Position numbers and translations under genes: made by a program
In this document: piece after piece, positions 52,017 through 61,035 of the stretch
Layout: each line of letters begins with the position of its first letter
Position numbering within the stretch: position 1 is the first letter of the stretch
NCBI GenBank assembly: GCA_035300505.1
Contig: DATGVJ010000005.1
Location: 1 to 61,316 of the forward strand
From: VAZQ01 sp035300505
GTDB lineage: Bacteria > Pseudomonadota > Alphaproteobacteria > Rhizobiales > Xanthobacteraceae
Direction of reading: 5' to 3'
DNA length: 61,316 nt
Notes under the pieces: model-generated
The model's input: only the letters and a program-made list of their open reading frames with translations
What the model was told of the DNA's origin: nothing
The model's database searches: none

Positions 52017-52063
52017 ATTTATTGCTACCAGTGCGAGGGCGCGTCTGGAGCCAGTTTACCATC

Positions 52064-52873
52064 ATGATCGTGCGAGTAATATCCTATACCATTGTGCCCC
52101 GGCGCCGTGTCGCATCGGCAGCTGTCGCGATGCTCCTTGCGACCGCGATGGGCGGTTGCAAGACCACATCGGTGGACGATGCGACCAGTTCCTACGCGAT
52201 GGCCCCGTCACAAAGCACTGCCGATGGAAACGCTACCGCGGCGCTGTGGGCTGAACGCTATCGCGCCAATCCGAAGGATCCGGTAGCGGCCATCAACCAT
52301 GCCAACATTCTGCGGGCAGGCGGACAGCGCGCGCAGGCTGTCGCGGTGCTGGAACAATCTTCAATCCATAACCCCAAGAGCATCGACATACTTGGCGCCT
52401 ACGGTCGGGCGCTCGCCGAGGTCGGAAACTTCGAGCAGGCGCTTGATGTGCTCAATCGCGCACATTCGCCCGATCGTCCCGATTGGCGACTCCTGTCGGT
52501 GCAGGGCGCCGTGCTCGACCAGATAGGCAGGCACGAGGAGGCGCAGCGCTATTACGCTACTGCGCTACGGATCGTACCGGATGAGCCTTCGGTCCTGTCA
52601 AATCTCGGCCTGTCCTATGCGCTTTCCAAAGACCTGGTACGTGCGGAGCTGACCCTGCGGCGCGCTATCGCGCGCCCCGGCGCCGACCAACGGGTGCGGC
52701 AGAACCTTGCCCTCGTGGTTGGGTTGCAGGGGCGGTTTAGCGAAGCGGAGGCGATCGCGAAGGCCGACCTGCCGCCGGAAACCGCTGCCGCGAACATGAG
52801 CTACCTTCGCCAGATGCTGGCGCAACAAAATAAACTTCCTGTGCAAGCAGCAAAAGGCGGGCGCGGTTCTTGA
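52064..52873 (+). CDS. tadD: TPR lipoprotein, TadD-like pilus assembly factor
   Basis: The 269-residue protein has a signal with lipobox-like end (VAMLLATAMGGC, lipidated Cys) and several tetratricopeptide repeats (for example NPKSIDILGAYGRALAEVGNFEQALDVLNRA and PDEPSVLSNLGLSYALSKDLVRAELTLRRAI). TadD is the pilotin-like lipoprotein of Tad pilus secretins. It lies convergent to tadC, at the end of the cpa/tad block, which supports the role. The ATG at 52064 has GGAG 13 bases upstream, a wide spacing; GTG 52070 is an alternative. The 121-bp gap to tadC has no gene. Confidence 0.82.
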   Translation: MIVRVISYTIVPRRRVASAAVAMLLATAMGGCKTTSVDDATSSYAMAPSQSTADGNATAALWAERYRANPKDPVAAINHANILRAGGQRAQAVAVLEQSSIHNPKSIDILGAYGRALAEVGNFEQALDVLNRAHSPDRPDWRLLSVQGAVLDQIGRHEEAQRYYATALRIVPDEPSVLSNLGLSYALSKDLVRAELTLRRAIARPGADQRVRQNLALVVGLQGRFSEAEAIAKADLPPETAAANMSYLRQMLAQQNKLPVQAAKGGRGS

Positions 52874-52994
52874 AGTGGGCCACGTCCCAGCATGCCTGAG
52901 GCAGGTATGTTACCGGGCAGCTAATAAAGACGCTCGGTAACAAATTTCTTCTCCTGCGCGCATGACCCGAAGCTGCAGTCGTGGCCGGCGAGGA

Positions 52995-53978
52995 TCAGTT
53001 GCCAGCATTCATTTGTGCCACTCTGATGCCAGCCGGACCGAGGATGACGATGAACAGCACCGGCAGAAAAAACAAGATCATTGGCACGGTCAGCTTTGGC
53101 GGCAGCGCAGCAGCTTTTTTCTCTGCCTCGGACATACGCATGTCCCGGTTTTCCTGCGCCATGACGCGCAAGGTTTGCCCCATAGGGGTTCCGTAGCGCT
53201 CCGCCTGTTGCAAGGCCATGCAGACGGATTTGACGCCGTCGAGATCCGTGCGTTTTGCGAGATTGTCATAGGCTTGGCGGCGTTCTTGCAGGTAGGACAA
53301 TTCAGCCATTGTAAGTGCAAGTTCTTCGGCCAAGGCAATCGATTGCGTGCCGATTTCCAGCGCTACTTTTTTGAATCCAGCTTCAATTGACATTCCGGAT
53401 TCGGCGCAGATGAGCAGAAGATCCAGTGCGTCCGGGAAGGCACGCCGGATGGAGAGCTGACGGGCTGAAATCTTGTTCTTAATGTACAAGGTCGGAACGT
53501 AAATTCCAATATAGATGGCGACGATGCAAATTCCGATCTTTACTGACACTGGCAGTATGAACTTCATGAGAGCGAAAACGTAGATTGCCGTAAAAACAAG
53601 AAACAGGATCGGCATCACCATACGGAAAAACAAGAAAGCAATATAGGGCGCATGCCCGCGATATCCAGCCCGTGTCAGCAGCAGGCGCATTTCATCCTGA
53701 CCCATCCATTTTGCAAGTTGGAATTGATTGACGATCGTCAACATGTATTGCTTCGGTGACCGGCGCAGGGCGACTTTTTGGGTTCGCGATTGCCTCTCAC
53801 GTTCACGTTGACGCAGTTTTTCGCGTTCGACCGCCACTGCCTTCATGCGGCTTTTCAACGAGTCGTTCGGTAGAAGCGGCATGGCTAATGTCAGCACCGT
53901 CGCGATTGCCGCCACGGCAGCAAACACCATCGCCATGAAGCGCGGGTTTGTGAGATTATCAACCAAGAAATCCATCAT
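52995..53978 (-). CDS. tadC: Tad pilus inner-membrane protein TadC
   Basis: The 327-residue type II secretion F-domain protein has TM1 near 15-37 (FMAMVFAAVAAIATVLTLAMPLL), a basic cytoplasmic stretch, a double hydrophobic block (about 110-165) and the F domain FPDALDLLLICAESGMSIEAGFKKVA ... AERYGTPMGQTLRVMAQENRDMRMSEAEKKAAALPPKLTVPMILFFLPVLF. With TadB it forms the membrane platform for the CpaF ATPase. Lies after tadB with a 116-bp gap that holds a hairpin. Confidence 0.95.
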   Translation of the reverse strand: MMDFLVDNLTNPRFMAMVFAAVAAIATVLTLAMPLLPNDSLKSRMKAVAVEREKLRQRERERQSRTQKVALRRSPKQYMLTIVNQFQLAKWMGQDEMRLLLTRAGYRGHAPYIAFLFFRMVMPILFLVFTAIYVFALMKFILPVSVKIGICIVAIYIGIYVPTLYIKNKISARQLSIRRAFPDALDLLLICAESGMSIEAGFKKVALEIGTQSIALAEELALTMAELSYLQERRQAYDNLAKRTDLDGVKSVCMALQQAERYGTPMGQTLRVMAQENRDMRMSEAEKKAAALPPKLTVPMILFFLPVLFIVILGPAGIRVAQMNAGN

Positions 53979-54044
53979 GGCGCGTAGTTCCTGTCCGGAG
54001 ACGGTTTTAGACGAATAAGTAGTTCGGTTCTTTTCACTTCAAAG

Positions 54045-54077
54045 CTCCGATCAGTCCGAGTGGGGCGATGATCGGAG
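54045..54077 (-). other. Hairpin between tadB and tadC
   Basis: CTCCGATCA (54045-54053) and TGATCGGAG (54069-54077) are perfect 9-bp arms around a 15-base loop, 18 bp past the tadB coding end on the tadC side. On the minus strand it is followed by CTTTGAAG, not a long U tract, so a processing or attenuation element is as likely as a terminator. Confidence 0.5.
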
Positions 54078-54094
54078 TTTCGGCCTTCAGAATT

Positions 54095-55069
54095 CTAGAA
54101 GTCAAAGTTGATCATCTTGCGCATGACGAGGATGCCCATTGACATCCAGAACCCCCCTATCACGAGCAGGAACCGCCCGGTGGAATGTGTCCAAAGGAGT
54201 TCGATATATTGCGGGCTGGTCAGGTAGACGAGGGTCATGACGACAAGCGGCAGCGACCCGATGATTCCGCCGGACGCCTTCGCTTCCATGGACATTGCCT
54301 GAATCTTGGCCTTCATCTTCTTGCGTTCGCGCAAGATTTTTGACAGGTTACCGAGCGCTTCTGCCAGGTTGCCACCGGATTTTTGCTGGATCGAAATGAC
54401 AATGCCGAAGAAATTGGCTTCCGGCAGAGGAATGCGATCGAAGAGCTTTACGCATGCATCGCCAATCGGGATGCCGATTGATTGAGTTTCGAGGATGAGA
54501 CGAAACTCGGTTTTCAGGGGCTCCGGCGAATCGTTACATATGATTCGGAGGCTGTCGACGAGGGGCAGTCCTGCCTTGATACCGCGAACCACGACATCGA
54601 CGGCATCGGGGAATCCAGCAATGAATTTCTTTTCGCGACTTTTCCTAAGAAATCGCAGAATCCAAAGCGGCAGACCAAATCCACCGGCAAAGCCAACTGC
54701 AAGTGCGGTCAGAAGTCCTGCTCCGGCGACCAGGAAAATCAAGAATGCAGTAATGCCCAGCCCCGCGGAAATACCGTAGAATTGGTTCTTGGACCAGGTC
54801 AAGCCAGCCTGCGCGATGCGCTGCGGCAAGGACGGTGCTTTGTTCTTGCTCTTGCGCGCATCCAGTTCTTTCAGAGAGCCCTCGATCTGTTCGCGCCGGG
54901 CCTTCTGCTGCGTTCGCGCGTTTATGGTGCGGACGGTAGGGTTCGCAGTGGCTATGACTTTCTGGCGCTGCGCTGCTCTGCGTTCACCCGAGAGCATCGG
55001 ATAGACGAAGACCCATAGAATGCCGCCAAAAGCGGTGGCTACCAGCACGAACAATGCGACCTTGTTCAT
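54095..55069 (-). CDS. tadB: Tad pilus inner-membrane protein TadB
   Basis: The 324-residue protein has a short N-terminal membrane segment (VALFVLVATAFGGILWVFVYPML), a basic cytoplasmic region, a strong hydrophobic block at about 95-135 and the type II secretion F domain (FPDAVDVVVRGIKAGLPLVDSLRII ... SGGNLAEALGNLSKILRERKKMKAKIQAMSMEAKAS), ending in two membrane segments. It partners TadC and the ATPase. It starts 20 bp after the cpaF stop. Confidence 0.96.
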   Translation of the reverse strand: MNKVALFVLVATAFGGILWVFVYPMLSGERRAAQRQKVIATANPTVRTINARTQQKARREQIEGSLKELDARKSKNKAPSLPQRIAQAGLTWSKNQFYGISAGLGITAFLIFLVAGAGLLTALAVGFAGGFGLPLWILRFLRKSREKKFIAGFPDAVDVVVRGIKAGLPLVDSLRIICNDSPEPLKTEFRLILETQSIGIPIGDACVKLFDRIPLPEANFFGIVISIQQKSGGNLAEALGNLSKILRERKKMKAKIQAMSMEAKASGGIIGSLPLVVMTLVYLTSPQYIELLWTHSTGRFLLVIGGFWMSMGILVMRKMINFDF

Positions 55070-55089
55070 TTGAATGCGCCTTCCGGTCC

Positions 55090-56661
55090 TCAGGAGTTGA
55101 TGGACTGTTCGTCAGCTTCGGCGGCGTCGATTGCGGCTGTCAGTCGCGTGTGTTCATTATAGTAACGTGCCCGTTCCCAGACTTTGGGACGAGCAATTCC
55201 GGTCGAGCGATGACGGCCGAGTACTTTGCCGTTGGCGTCTTCGCCCATCATATCGAAGAGAAAGAGATCCTGCGTAATGATGATATCGCCTTCGAGGCCT
55301 AGAACCTCGGTAATGTGGGTAATACGTCGGGACCCGTCGCGCAGACGCGCGGCTTGTATCACAATGTCAACGGATCCGACGATCATTTCACGAATCGTTC
55401 GGGCGGGAAGCGAATAGCCACCCATGCTGATCATCGATTCGATGCGTGACAGCGCCTCGCGCGGGGTATTCGCATGGAGCGTGCCCATCGAGCCGTCGTG
55501 ACCGGTATTCATGGCTTGGAGAAGATCGAATGCTTCGGGACCGCGCACCTCGCCGACGATTATTCGTTCAGGGCGCATGCGCAGGCAGTTCTTGACCAGG
55601 TCACGCATGGTAACTTGGCCTTCGCCCTCGATATTTGGCGGACGCGTCTCCAGCCGCACTGTGTGAGGTTGCTGTAACTGCAATTCTGCAGCGTCCTCGC
55701 AGGTGATGATGCGCTCTCCGCTCTCGATGAATTGCGTCAGACAGTTCAGGAGCGTTGTCTTGCCGGAACCCGTACCGCCCGAAACAATAACGTTCGCACG
55801 GCAGCGGCCAACTATACGAAGGATTTCGGCGCCCTCCGGCGAGATACTTCCAAACTTGACAAGCTGATCAAGTGTAAGTTTGTCCTTCTTGAACTTTCGA
55901 ATGGTCAATACGGGCCCGTCGATCGCGAGCGGGGGCGCGATCACGTTGACGCGTGAGCCGTCTGCCAATCGTGCGTCGCAAATCGGGGACGATTCATCGA
56001 CGCGCCTTCCGACCTGACTGACAATTCGCTGGCAAATGTTCAGTAGTTGCTGGTTGTCGCGGAACCGGACGTTGGTCCTCTGAATCTTGCCTTGTACTTC
56101 GATATAGGTGGTGGCGGCACCATTCACCATGATATCCGCGATGTCGTCGCGTGCGAGCAGCGGTTCGAGCGGACCATAACCCAACACGTCATTGCAGATG
56201 TCATCGAGCAGTTCTTCCTGCTCGGCGATCGACATGACGATCGATTTGATGGCGATGATTTCGTTGACGATGTCGCGAATTTCCTCACGCGCCGCATCCC
56301 CATCGAGTTTGGCGAGCTGCGAAAGGTCGATTGCCTCAATCAGCGCTCCAAAGATTGCGCTCTTGGTTTCGTAGTATTCTTCGGAGTGACGCTTATCGGA
56401 TTCGATCGGCACAATTGGAGGAGACGCGATGTTCGCCGGCTCGCCGGGGCGGCCTCCTCCGGCTGCTGCAGGTGATCGCGCGGCGCCGGCGTTCATTGAC
56501 CCGGGTGGTGCTTTGCCATTGTCGCTCGTCTGCGCCGAGCCGGCGCCCGGCCGAGGCGCCGCCTGCGCCGGTCCCCGCTGTGGATGGCCTGCTGCCGTCG
56601 CTTGTGCGTGCGGCACAGGCGTAGCTACGCGACCTTCGTTGGAACCACGCTTTCCGAACAC
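55090..56661 (-). CDS. cpaF: Tad pilus assembly ATPase CpaF (TadA)
   Basis: The 523-residue hexameric ATPase drives Tad pilin assembly. A low-complexity Pro/Ala/Gly-rich N-terminus (about 1-85) is followed by the N-domain (LDDICNDVLGYGPLEPLL, DIMVNG) and the secretion ATPase core: Walker A SGGTGSGKTTLLN, Asp box TCEDAAELQL, Walker B ERIIVGEVRGPEAFDLLQAM with NTGHDGSMGTLHAN. GTG at 56661 is chosen because GGAGG lies eight bases upstream. It follows cpaE with a 53-bp gap. Confidence 0.96.
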   Translation of the reverse strand: MFGKRGSNEGRVATPVPHAQATAAGHPQRGPAQAAPRPGAGSAQTSDNGKAPPGSMNAGAARSPAAAGGGRPGEPANIASPPIVPIESDKRHSEEYYETKSAIFGALIEAIDLSQLAKLDGDAAREEIRDIVNEIIAIKSIVMSIAEQEELLDDICNDVLGYGPLEPLLARDDIADIMVNGAATTYIEVQGKIQRTNVRFRDNQQLLNICQRIVSQVGRRVDESSPICDARLADGSRVNVIAPPLAIDGPVLTIRKFKKDKLTLDQLVKFGSISPEGAEILRIVGRCRANVIVSGGTGSGKTTLLNCLTQFIESGERIITCEDAAELQLQQPHTVRLETRPPNIEGEGQVTMRDLVKNCLRMRPERIIVGEVRGPEAFDLLQAMNTGHDGSMGTLHANTPREALSRIESMISMGGYSLPARTIREMIVGSVDIVIQAARLRDGSRRITHITEVLGLEGDIIITQDLFLFDMMGEDANGKVLGRHRSTGIARPKVWERARYYNEHTRLTAAIDAAEADEQSINS

Positions 56662-56714
56662 GCAACTAACCTCCAATTTACCTCGCGCCCAATGGCGCTA
56701 AGGGGACAACTTGT

Positions 56715-57986
56715 TCAGGCTTTCCGATTCAGCAGCTTCTGAATCAGCGGCTGGAACATTCCGATTTGGGCCTTCTTGATTTCGGACCTGCCTACGAGCA
56801 ACTGTGCGATACGTCGGAATGCTTCACCCGTGCGGTGATTGGATGAGTATTCGGCGATCATCTGACCATTGTTGGCGGCTGTGCCGAATACCTGCGGTTC
56901 GAAGGGGATCACGGCGACGGGCGCGGTTTCGAGGGTCTTGGTAAAATCGTCTGTGCTTATTTCCGGGCGCTTGGGCACGCCGACCTGGTTGAGGCAGTAA
57001 TGCGGCCGGCGATCATTCGGTCTCGACACCTTCAGGAGATCCAGCAGGTTCTTGACGTTGCGCAGGTTGGCAAGGTCAGGACCGGAGACGACCAGAATGT
57101 CGTCAGCTGCAATCAAGGCGCGCTTGGTCCAACCGGTCCATTGGTGCGGAACATCGAGGAAGATGCAAGGGACCGCCGCCCGCAAGGTGTCGAATATACT
57201 GTCGAAGGCGTCGGGGTTGAAATCATAAACGCGATCGAGCGTTGCCGGCGCAGCCAGCAGGCTCAGGTGGTCGGTGCACTTCGTTGTGAGACGATCGACG
57301 AAACCGGAGTCGATACGGTCGGGTGAAAATACGGCGTCCGCGATCCCCTGTGCCGGGTCCTGGTTGAAGTCCAGGCCGGCAGTACCAAAGCCAAGATCGA
57401 GATCGGCAATAACGGTGCCGAGTTTCAAGTCCTGTGCGGTCGACCAGGCGACGTTGTGAGCGATGGTTGATGCCCCGACGCCGCCTTTGGCCCCGACGAT
57501 CGCGATGACGCGCCCGACTGGTTTGGCACTGGGTGACGAGAATAGGCCGCACACCAGGCGCACAACGTCCATCGCACCGACAGGAGCGATCACGTACTCG
57601 CTGATGCCGCGACGCAACAACTCGCGATACAATATGACGTCGTTCAGGCCGCCAATCACCAGCACTTTGGTGTCGGCATCGCAGACCTCGGCGAGGGAAT
57701 CGAGCCCGCTGAGGAGATCTCGACTGTCGCGTTGGGTCTCGATAATGATGACATTCGAGGTGGCCGTGGTCTGAAAGACTTCAAGCGCCGCAGCGATCCC
57801 ACCCATCTGGATGTTGACGTGCGTCTTGGCCAGCCGGCGATCTTCGCTGGCGCCTTGAATTGCCGCTGCGGTTTCGACGGTTTCGCAGAAGGCCTGGATC
57901 GATATGCGCGGCGCCGGCGCGATGTGTTCATCGGCGGCAGATGCGTGAGGGCTGCTATGTTGCATGGTGTTGCTGGGTAATGTCAT
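56715..57986 (-). CDS. cpaE: Tad pilus localisation protein CpaE (TadZ)
   Basis: The 423-residue protein has an atypical receiver-like N-terminal domain (about 40-150, VIIIETQRDSRDLLSGLDSLAEV, RRGISEYVIAP) and a MinD/ParA-type ATPase domain with the deviant Walker A VGAKGGVGASTIAHN and ADLDLGFGTAGLDF. CpaE places the pilus machine at the cell pole in Caulobacter. Its ATG overlaps the cpaD stop (ATGA, 57983-57986), so the two are coupled. Confidence 0.95.
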   Translation of the reverse strand: MTLPSNTMQHSSPHASAADEHIAPAPRISIQAFCETVETAAAIQGASEDRRLAKTHVNIQMGGIAAALEVFQTTATSNVIIIETQRDSRDLLSGLDSLAEVCDADTKVLVIGGLNDVILYRELLRRGISEYVIAPVGAMDVVRLVCGLFSSPSAKPVGRVIAIVGAKGGVGASTIAHNVAWSTAQDLKLGTVIADLDLGFGTAGLDFNQDPAQGIADAVFSPDRIDSGFVDRLTTKCTDHLSLLAAPATLDRVYDFNPDAFDSIFDTLRAAVPCIFLDVPHQWTGWTKRALIAADDILVVSGPDLANLRNVKNLLDLLKVSRPNDRRPHYCLNQVGVPKRPEISTDDFTKTLETAPVAVIPFEPQVFGTAANNGQMIAEYSSNHRTGEAFRRIAQLLVGRSEIKKAQIGMFQPLIQKLLNRKA

Positions 57987-58723
57987 TTGACAACGTCGCT
58001 GATCTTGCCTTTGTCGGCATCTGGATATATCGTCGCCGTAGGCTCGCCTTTGCGATACTTTTCAAGTACCGTCGAGCGGTGTGCCGTGTAGGCCGGCGCC
58101 TCGCCACGTGGCTGTACGAGGTCCGAAGGGTTGTCGACCATGGCGGCGAGATTGCGTTGCTGGGCACAGCCGAGATTCCAGTATTCGCGGTTTTCAAAGT
58201 AGTCGTTGCCCCAACTCGGGCCGATGTCTTCAGGCCAAAGGCCACATGGTCCGGCGTCAGCCTTGATTTTCGGGTAGTGTAGACGAACCGTAGCCAGGGT
58301 TCCGGGGTTGACGGGGCGGTGCGATCGCTGTGTGACGGCTCTGGGTGGCACACCTGCCGCCGTCAAGATGGAGCGCACTTCCCGTGCCGCCACCGCGGCA
58401 GCAGAAGCATTGCCGGTTCCCTCGGGCAGGTCGAGCAGGATCCCGCCGGTGGCTTCTTGTCGCCATTCATTGGCGAAGGCAATAACGTCTGCGCGCTGCG
58501 CGTTGGTCAATGACCCGCGTTTTTCTCCTATGAAGAGCTCAACGGTATTTGGCCCTTCTTTGACGACGATGGGATGTCTTTGCCGGTAATCCGTCGGCGT
58601 GCTGCCTGTTAATTCCCGCGTCGTATTGCAGCCCGCGACCATCGCGGCGCAACCGACAATCGCCGCAAGCCCGGCCATATGAGCGCCTCGCAGCTTTGCA
58701 ACTTTGAAGAAGGTCGAGTTCAT
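57983..58723 (-). CDS. cpaD: Tad pilus lipoprotein CpaD
   Basis: The 246-residue protein has a lipoprotein signal (GLAAIVGCAAMVAGC, lipobox Cys at about 32) and the CpaD family body: GSLTNAQRADVIAFANEWRQEATGG, PHYP-like VRLHYPKIKADAGPCGLWPEDIGPS and NREYWNLGCAQQRNLAAMVDNPSDLVQPR. CpaD is an outer-membrane-associated partner of the CpaC secretin. Its end overlaps cpaE. 55 bp separate it from cpaC. Confidence 0.95.
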   Translation of the reverse strand: MNSTFFKVAKLRGAHMAGLAAIVGCAAMVAGCNTTRELTGSTPTDYRQRHPIVVKEGPNTVELFIGEKRGSLTNAQRADVIAFANEWRQEATGGILLDLPEGTGNASAAAVAAREVRSILTAAGVPPRAVTQRSHRPVNPGTLATVRLHYPKIKADAGPCGLWPEDIGPSWGNDYFENREYWNLGCAQQRNLAAMVDNPSDLVQPRGEAPAYTAHRSTVLEKYRKGEPTATIYPDADKGKISDVVK

Positions 58724-58778
58724 CCATCGTCTCCGTTAGGCGACCGCCGATATTGAAGGAACCTGGAATTTTTCCGTG

Positions 58779-60188
58779 TTAGTCGAGGATGAAGCCGTAA
58801 CTTCCCGAATAAGAGAGCCTGGCGTCGGGCTTGCGCGCGACACCGTAGATGCGGTTAAGTCGTCCAAGCAATGAAGACGCCGGATCGCTCGCATCGGCAA
58901 ATCCATCATCGGGACGAGACAGGTTGTTTCGCGCCGTTGCTCGGACGACGTAGGGGGTAACGATTATGGCCAGCTCGGTTTGATGATTGACGTAGTCGCG
59001 GCTTTTGAACAGCGTGCCGAGGATCGGAACCTGCATCAATGCCGGGATGCCGTTGATCTGTTGCTTGGTTTGCTCCTGAATGAGACCTGCCAGGCCGATG
59101 GAGCCGCCAGATGGAATTTCGAGCGTACTATCCGCACGCCGGAGGCGTATGGAAGGGATACTGCCCCCCGTTGAGATGGGCAGGGAATTCTCGGTCGAGA
59201 GTTCAGAGACTTCGGACATGACCTTGAGGCTGATGCGCCCATCCGCCAGCACGACCGGCGTGAAGTTGAGGCCGACGCCGAATTTCTTGAACTGGACTGT
59301 CGTGGTGCAGATGTTTTGTTGACAGGAACTGCCGCCGGGAACCGGGAATTCGCCGCCGACCAGAAAACTCGCGGACTCTCCGGAGATTGCGGTCAGAGTC
59401 GGTTCTGCCAGCGTGCGGACGACGCCCGCGCGTTCCATGGCACGCAACGTAGCATTGACGTTGTTGGTCACACCCTTGAAGAATGTATCGCTCACAGTTT
59501 GATTGAAGGCAGTAAATGGGGTGTCTGTATTGAATTGGAGGACTGATGCACCGCCGCCGATGCTGCCGTTGAGATTGATCCCGAGCTGCTTGATCACGTC
59601 GCGCTGCATTTCCGCGACCGTCACCTTCAGCATGACCTGTTCTCGCCCATGCACGCTGATGTTGTTGACGACTTTCTTGCTGTCTTCGACAAGACGCGAC
59701 GCGATGTCGAATGCGACTTGCGCATCCATCGGACTTGTGACGTGACCCGTGAGCACGACCCCATCTCCCAGGCCTTCAACTTGGATATTGGCGTTGGGCA
59801 GGGTCTGCTTGAGGGCCGCACGTATGCCATTGAGGTTGCGCGTGACAGCGATGTCGAGGCCCCCGATCTGGTTGCCATCGGCATCGAAGAAGTAGACGTT
59901 GGTCTGACCCACCTTGACCCCGATGATATAGGCGCGTCGGGCCGAACGCATGACAGCATTGGCAGTCAGGGGGTCGGCCACCAACACTTCTTTGACGTCG
60001 CGGGGCAATTCGATGACGACGGACTTGCCCAAGCCGAGCGGCACAAAGCGCGAGCTGCCGTCGCTGCTGACGAGACGGATGACCGGCGCTGTGGCGTCGG
60101 TGGCCAGCAGGCGAGTCGGTACGGTGAGCCATGGCGCAGTGATTGCGGCGGCAAGCAATGCGGCTCGGGTCAGTGTCAGGTGCACCAT
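58779..60188 (-). CDS. cpaC: Tad pilus secretin CpaC (RcpA)
   Basis: The 469-residue outer-membrane secretin has a signal peptide (LTRAALLAAAITAPWLTVP), an N-terminal pilus/Bon domain (GKSVVIELPRDVKEVLVADPLTANAVMRS, ANIQVEGLGDGVVLTGHV) and the secretin domain (VRTLAEPTLTAISGESASFLVGGEFPVP, VGLNFTPVVL, STLEIPSGGSIGLAGLIQ, VPILGTLF, TELAIIVTPYVV). A Cys pair in GGSSCQQNICTT may form a loop disulphide. ATG at 60188 is preferred because GAGGGG lies seven bases upstream; an earlier ATG at 60203 has none. Confidence 0.96.
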   Translation of the reverse strand: MVHLTLTRAALLAAAITAPWLTVPTRLLATDATAPVIRLVSSDGSSRFVPLGLGKSVVIELPRDVKEVLVADPLTANAVMRSARRAYIIGVKVGQTNVYFFDADGNQIGGLDIAVTRNLNGIRAALKQTLPNANIQVEGLGDGVVLTGHVTSPMDAQVAFDIASRLVEDSKKVVNNISVHGREQVMLKVTVAEMQRDVIKQLGINLNGSIGGGASVLQFNTDTPFTAFNQTVSDTFFKGVTNNVNATLRAMERAGVVRTLAEPTLTAISGESASFLVGGEFPVPGGSSCQQNICTTTVQFKKFGVGLNFTPVVLADGRISLKVMSEVSELSTENSLPISTGGSIPSIRLRRADSTLEIPSGGSIGLAGLIQEQTKQQINGIPALMQVPILGTLFKSRDYVNHQTELAIIVTPYVVRATARNNLSRPDDGFADASDPASSLLGRLNRIYGVARKPDARLSYSGSYGFILD

Positions 60189-60210
60189 TGTCGTTCCCCT
60201 CATCGTGCGC

Positions 60211-61035
60211 TTATTTCACAGTCGCTATGGTGTTGATTCCATACCGGACCATCTCGATGCTGCGGCGCGTGTCCTGCTGGTCGTCGCCGGCAACGTCTTT
60301 GGCTTCAAAATCGGTGACGCTTCGAAGCGCCAGGGCGAGCTGCCCCATGAGTTTGGCCCGCAAAAGCGTTTCAGCCTGTTGGGGCGTGACCTCAATCGTT
60401 GCGGTTCGGCCGACGACCACGCGCTGGCCGCTCTTTTCCTCGATCGTCTGGTCGATGGCCATAACCCGCAGGTTGGATAGGATAGTCGTGCTGGTTTGCA
60501 CCTCGACGGCGCTGCTCCCCGATTGGGAGCTGCTGGGCGTTGCGGATTCCCGCCGCTCCCGACGCGTCAGAATGATGTCGACGTGATCGTTCGGCAGGAT
60601 GAATCCCCCTACACCCGACTCCGGAGAGACTTCCATCGCGATCGCGCGCATGCCCTGTGGCAGAATGGCGGCCAGGTAACCCGAACCCTGGGCTCTGATC
60701 AGGCGGGCTTCGCGAATCGGTTCACCGGTGGCAAAGGCCTGACGGGTTATTGATCCAGCCAGTTGTTCAATGGCGTCGGGCCGATCGGTCTTGCGAATGA
60801 ATTGGGAGCTCGCTGCCGCCGTGGGCCACATCTGCCATTTTAGATCCGGCGCCGATATTAACGACCCAAGGTTGATATCGGTACTGGCGACGAGTACATC
60901 GACCGTTTCGAGCTGGACCACAGGGACGGGCGTCTGTTCAACGACGGGCGCGGGGTCTGATCCGCTCACGAGCCAAGCCGCCATGCCGCCGGCAAGGATG
61001 GCGACAACAAGAACAAGAATTCGTGCAGGTTTCAT
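60211..61035 (-). CDS. cpaB: Tad pilus assembly protein CpaB (RcpC)
   Basis: The 274-residue protein has an N-terminal membrane segment (ILVLVVAILAGGMAAWLV), a SAF domain (VDVLVASTDINLGSLISAPDLKWQMWP...) and a RcpC/CpaB C-terminal domain (VGGFILPNDHVDIILTRRE, TTTILSNLRVMAIDQ, ATIEVTPQQAETLLRA). It is thought to bind peptidoglycan and support the secretin. The ATG at 61035 has GGAAAG upstream. First of the seven-gene cpaB-cpaC-cpaD-cpaE-cpaF-tadB-tadC run visible here. Confidence 0.95.
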   Translation of the reverse strand: MKPARILVLVVAILAGGMAAWLVSGSDPAPVVEQTPVPVVQLETVDVLVASTDINLGSLISAPDLKWQMWPTAAASSQFIRKTDRPDAIEQLAGSITRQAFATGEPIREARLIRAQGSGYLAAILPQGMRAIAMEVSPESGVGGFILPNDHVDIILTRRERRESATPSSSQSGSSAVEVQTSTTILSNLRVMAIDQTIEEKSGQRVVVGRTATIEVTPQQAETLLRAKLMGQLALALRSVTDFEAKDVAGDDQQDTRRSIEMVRYGINTIATVK

